7,931 bases of DNA from Oscillibacter sp. (GTDB taxonomy: Bacteria; Bacillota; Clostridia; Oscillospirales; Oscillospiraceae): positions 1 through 7,931 of the forward strand of contig JAFSOM010000575.1 in the NCBI GenBank assembly GCA_017447005.1, given 5' to 3'. Every line of letters begins with the position of its first letter. Position 1 is the first letter of the stretch. The position numbers and the translations under genes are program-made. Shown piece by piece: positions 6,825-7,931 of this stretch. Under the pieces are notes generated by a model. That model did not search any database. It saw nothing but the letters and a program-made list of their open reading frames with translations, and had not been told where the DNA came from.

Positions 6825-6843
6825 TTCCGTGACAATAGCGGAA
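6825..6843 (+). repeat. Small inverted repeat in the glnN-amtB junction
   Basis: TTCCGT and GCGGAA can pair over six positions (one G-U) around the loop GACAATA, immediately after the glnN stop codon. No T-run follows, so it does not look like a terminator. It might act in mRNA processing or stability and so set the glnN to amtB ratio; this is speculative. Confidence 0.35.
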
Positions 6844-6851
6844 CGGAACGA

Positions 6852-6859
6852 AAGGAGGG
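6852..6859 (+). promoter_or_regulatory. Strong ribosome binding site that fixes the amtB start
   Basis: AAGGAGGG is a near-perfect Shine-Dalgarno sequence. It lies 7 nt before the ATA codon at 6867 and about 13 nt before the ATC at 6873; the first in-frame TTG and ATG (6903, 6915) are more than 40 nt away. This position is the main reason for placing the amtB start at a non-standard codon. Confidence 0.8.
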
Positions 6860-6866
6860 ACGCTTT

Positions 6867-7931
6867 ATAACTATCGAATTTTGGTTTTTAATCGGCGCGG
6901 CGTTGGTATTCTGGATGCAGGCGGGGTTCGCCATGTGCGAAACCGGATTCACCCGCGCCAAAAACGCCGGAAACATCATCATGAAAAACCTGATGGACTT
7001 CTGTATTGGTACGGTCGTCTTCTCCCTGCTGGGCTACTCCCTCATGATGGGGCGGGACGCGTTCCACGGTCTGATTGGACTGCCGAATCTGAGTCTGTTT
7101 ACCCGTTTCGGGGACTTTATCGCAAGTCCTGCGGACGGCGGCTTTACGGGCGCGTCCACGTTCGTTTTCAATCTGGTGTTCTGCGCCACGACCGCGACGA
7201 TTGTTTCCGGGGCTATGGCCGAACGGACAAAATTTTCCGCCTACTGCCTCTATTCCGCCGTCATTTCCCTGCTTGTCTACCCCATTGAGGCACACTGGAT
7301 TTGGGGCGGCGGATGGCTCTCACAACGGGGCTTCCATGACTACGCCGGTTCCTGCGCCATTCATATGGTGGGCGGCATTGCGGCCTTGGTTGGAGCTATC
7401 TTCCTCGGCCCCCGAATCGGAAAGTATATCCGTGACGAACGGGGGAAAGTCGTGAAAGTCAACGCCATTCCGGGACATTCCATTCCGTTGAGCGCGCTGG
7501 GCGTGTTCATCCTGTGGCTGGGCTGGTACGGCTTCAACGGCGCGGCGGCTGCGACGCCTTCCGAATTGGCCTCCATCTTCCTGACAACGACGATTGCGCC
7601 GTCTGTCGCTACCTGTACGACGATGTGCTATACGTGGATAAAAAACGGAAAGCCGGATGTGTCCATGTGCCTGAACGCTTCCCTCGCGGGGCTTGTGGGA
7701 ATCACAGCCGGGTGTGACGCTGTGGACGCGATTGGCGCGGCGGTCATAGGCGCGGTTTCCGGCGTTCTGGTCGTCGCGGTGGTGGAAACGCTTGATTTGA
7801 AACTGCACATTGATGACCCTGTCGGCGCGGTTGGCGTTCATATGGCGAACGGCGTCTGGGGTACAATCGCCGTGGGACTGCTGGCGAATCCGGCGGCTCC
7901 GGCGGGTCTGCAAGGCTTATTCTATACGGGA
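6867..7931 (+). CDS. amtB: Ammonium transporter (Amt family), C-terminus cut by right window edge
   Basis: The visible 355 residues cover about nine membrane segments of a protein that usually has roughly 400 or more. It conducts ammonium/ammonia across the cytoplasmic membrane as a trimer. Signatures are AGFAMCETGFTRAKNAGNIIMKN (19-41), SGAMAERTKFSAYC (114-127), HWIWGGGWL (143-151), DYAGSCAIHMVGG (158-170), GWYGFNGAAAA (219-229) and DDPVGAVGVHMANGVWG (316-332). The twin pore histidines are His166 and His325. The frame is open back to the glnN stop at 6822-6824, which is in the same frame, yet no ATG, GTG or TTG occurs before TTG at 6903. Beginning there or at ATG 6915 would destroy the first membrane helix. 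The good ribosome site points to ATA (6867), where relatives would have ATG-Thr/Ser-x-Glu. It lies 42 nt after glnN, so the two are probably one transcript. No glnK is visible. Confidence 0.93.
   Translation, partial: MTIEFWFLIGAALVFWMQAGFAMCETGFTRAKNAGNIIMKNLMDFCIGTVVFSLLGYSLMMGRDAFHGLIGLPNLSLFTRFGDFIASPADGGFTGASTFVFNLVFCATTATIVSGAMAERTKFSAYCLYSAVISLLVYPIEAHWIWGGGWLSQRGFHDYAGSCAIHMVGGIAALVGAIFLGPRIGKYIRDERGKVVKVNAIPGHSIPLSALGVFILWLGWYGFNGAAAATPSELASIFLTTTIAPSVATCTTMCYTWIKNGKPDVSMCLNASLAGLVGITAGCDAVDAIGAAVIGAVSGVLVVAVVETLDLKLHIDDPVGAVGVHMANGVWGTIAVGLLANPAAPAGLQGLFYTG

Noticed and set aside
6822..6866. glnN-amtB as one fused gene broken by a stop codon
   Set aside because: A strong ribosome site directly before the amtB region and complete family-length GlnN argue for two separate genes. 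The shared frame is probably chance.
7320..7913. Minus-strand open frame opposite amtB (197 residues)
   Set aside because: It is Arg/His-rich low-complexity sequence, typical of a shadow frame of a GC-rich membrane protein gene, with no ribosome site or homology I recognise.

Overview
The window is a compact ammonium-assimilation locus, most likely from an anaerobic member of the Clostridia (Bacillota). The reasons are the strong GGAGG-type ribosome sites, the split and ferredoxin-like glutamate synthase, a class III glutamine synthetase, and leader terminators with stem-loops of the kind used in clostridial nitrogen control. The DNA looks moderately GC-rich by eye; I did not count it. No mobile element, CRISPR array, tRNA or rRNA is visible.

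Layout. Positions 1-4411 hold a four-gene minus-strand operon, read from right to left. Its first gene encodes a class II glutamine amidotransferase (gltB1, 3299-4411). It is followed by an FMN/Fe-S glutamate synthase core (gltB2, 1794-3299), a GXGXG beta-helix subunit (gltB3, 1057-1782) and a type I glutamine synthetase-like gene cut by the left edge (glnA, 1-1039). Junctions are tight: a 1-nt overlap, an 11-nt gap and a 17-nt gap. Positions 4734-7931 hold a plus-strand pair: class III glutamine synthetase (glnN, 4734-6824) and an ammonium transporter cut by the right edge (amtB, from 6867).

The control region is 4412-4733. It carries two divergent, near-consensus sigma-A type promoters. Each transcript should begin with a small stem-loop whose six-base loop has A at position 1 and G at position 4 (AAAGGC on the gltB side, AAUGGC on the glnN side). 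In each case this stem-loop shares bases with the 5' arm of an intrinsic terminator that ends in a U-run before the first gene. This is the layout of a terminator/antiterminator switch controlled by an ANTAR-domain RNA-binding protein. It would tie both operons to one signal, but the regulator itself is not in the window.

How the genes fit together: AmtB brings in ammonium, GlnN makes glutamine, and GltB1-B2-B3 together move the glutamine amide nitrogen onto 2-oxoglutarate to give glutamate. Two oddities stand out. The GlnA-like protein appears to lack two normally conserved acidic active-site residues, although the GlnN next door keeps them. The amtB frame has no ATG, GTG or TTG at its expected start; the ribosome site points to an ATA codon.
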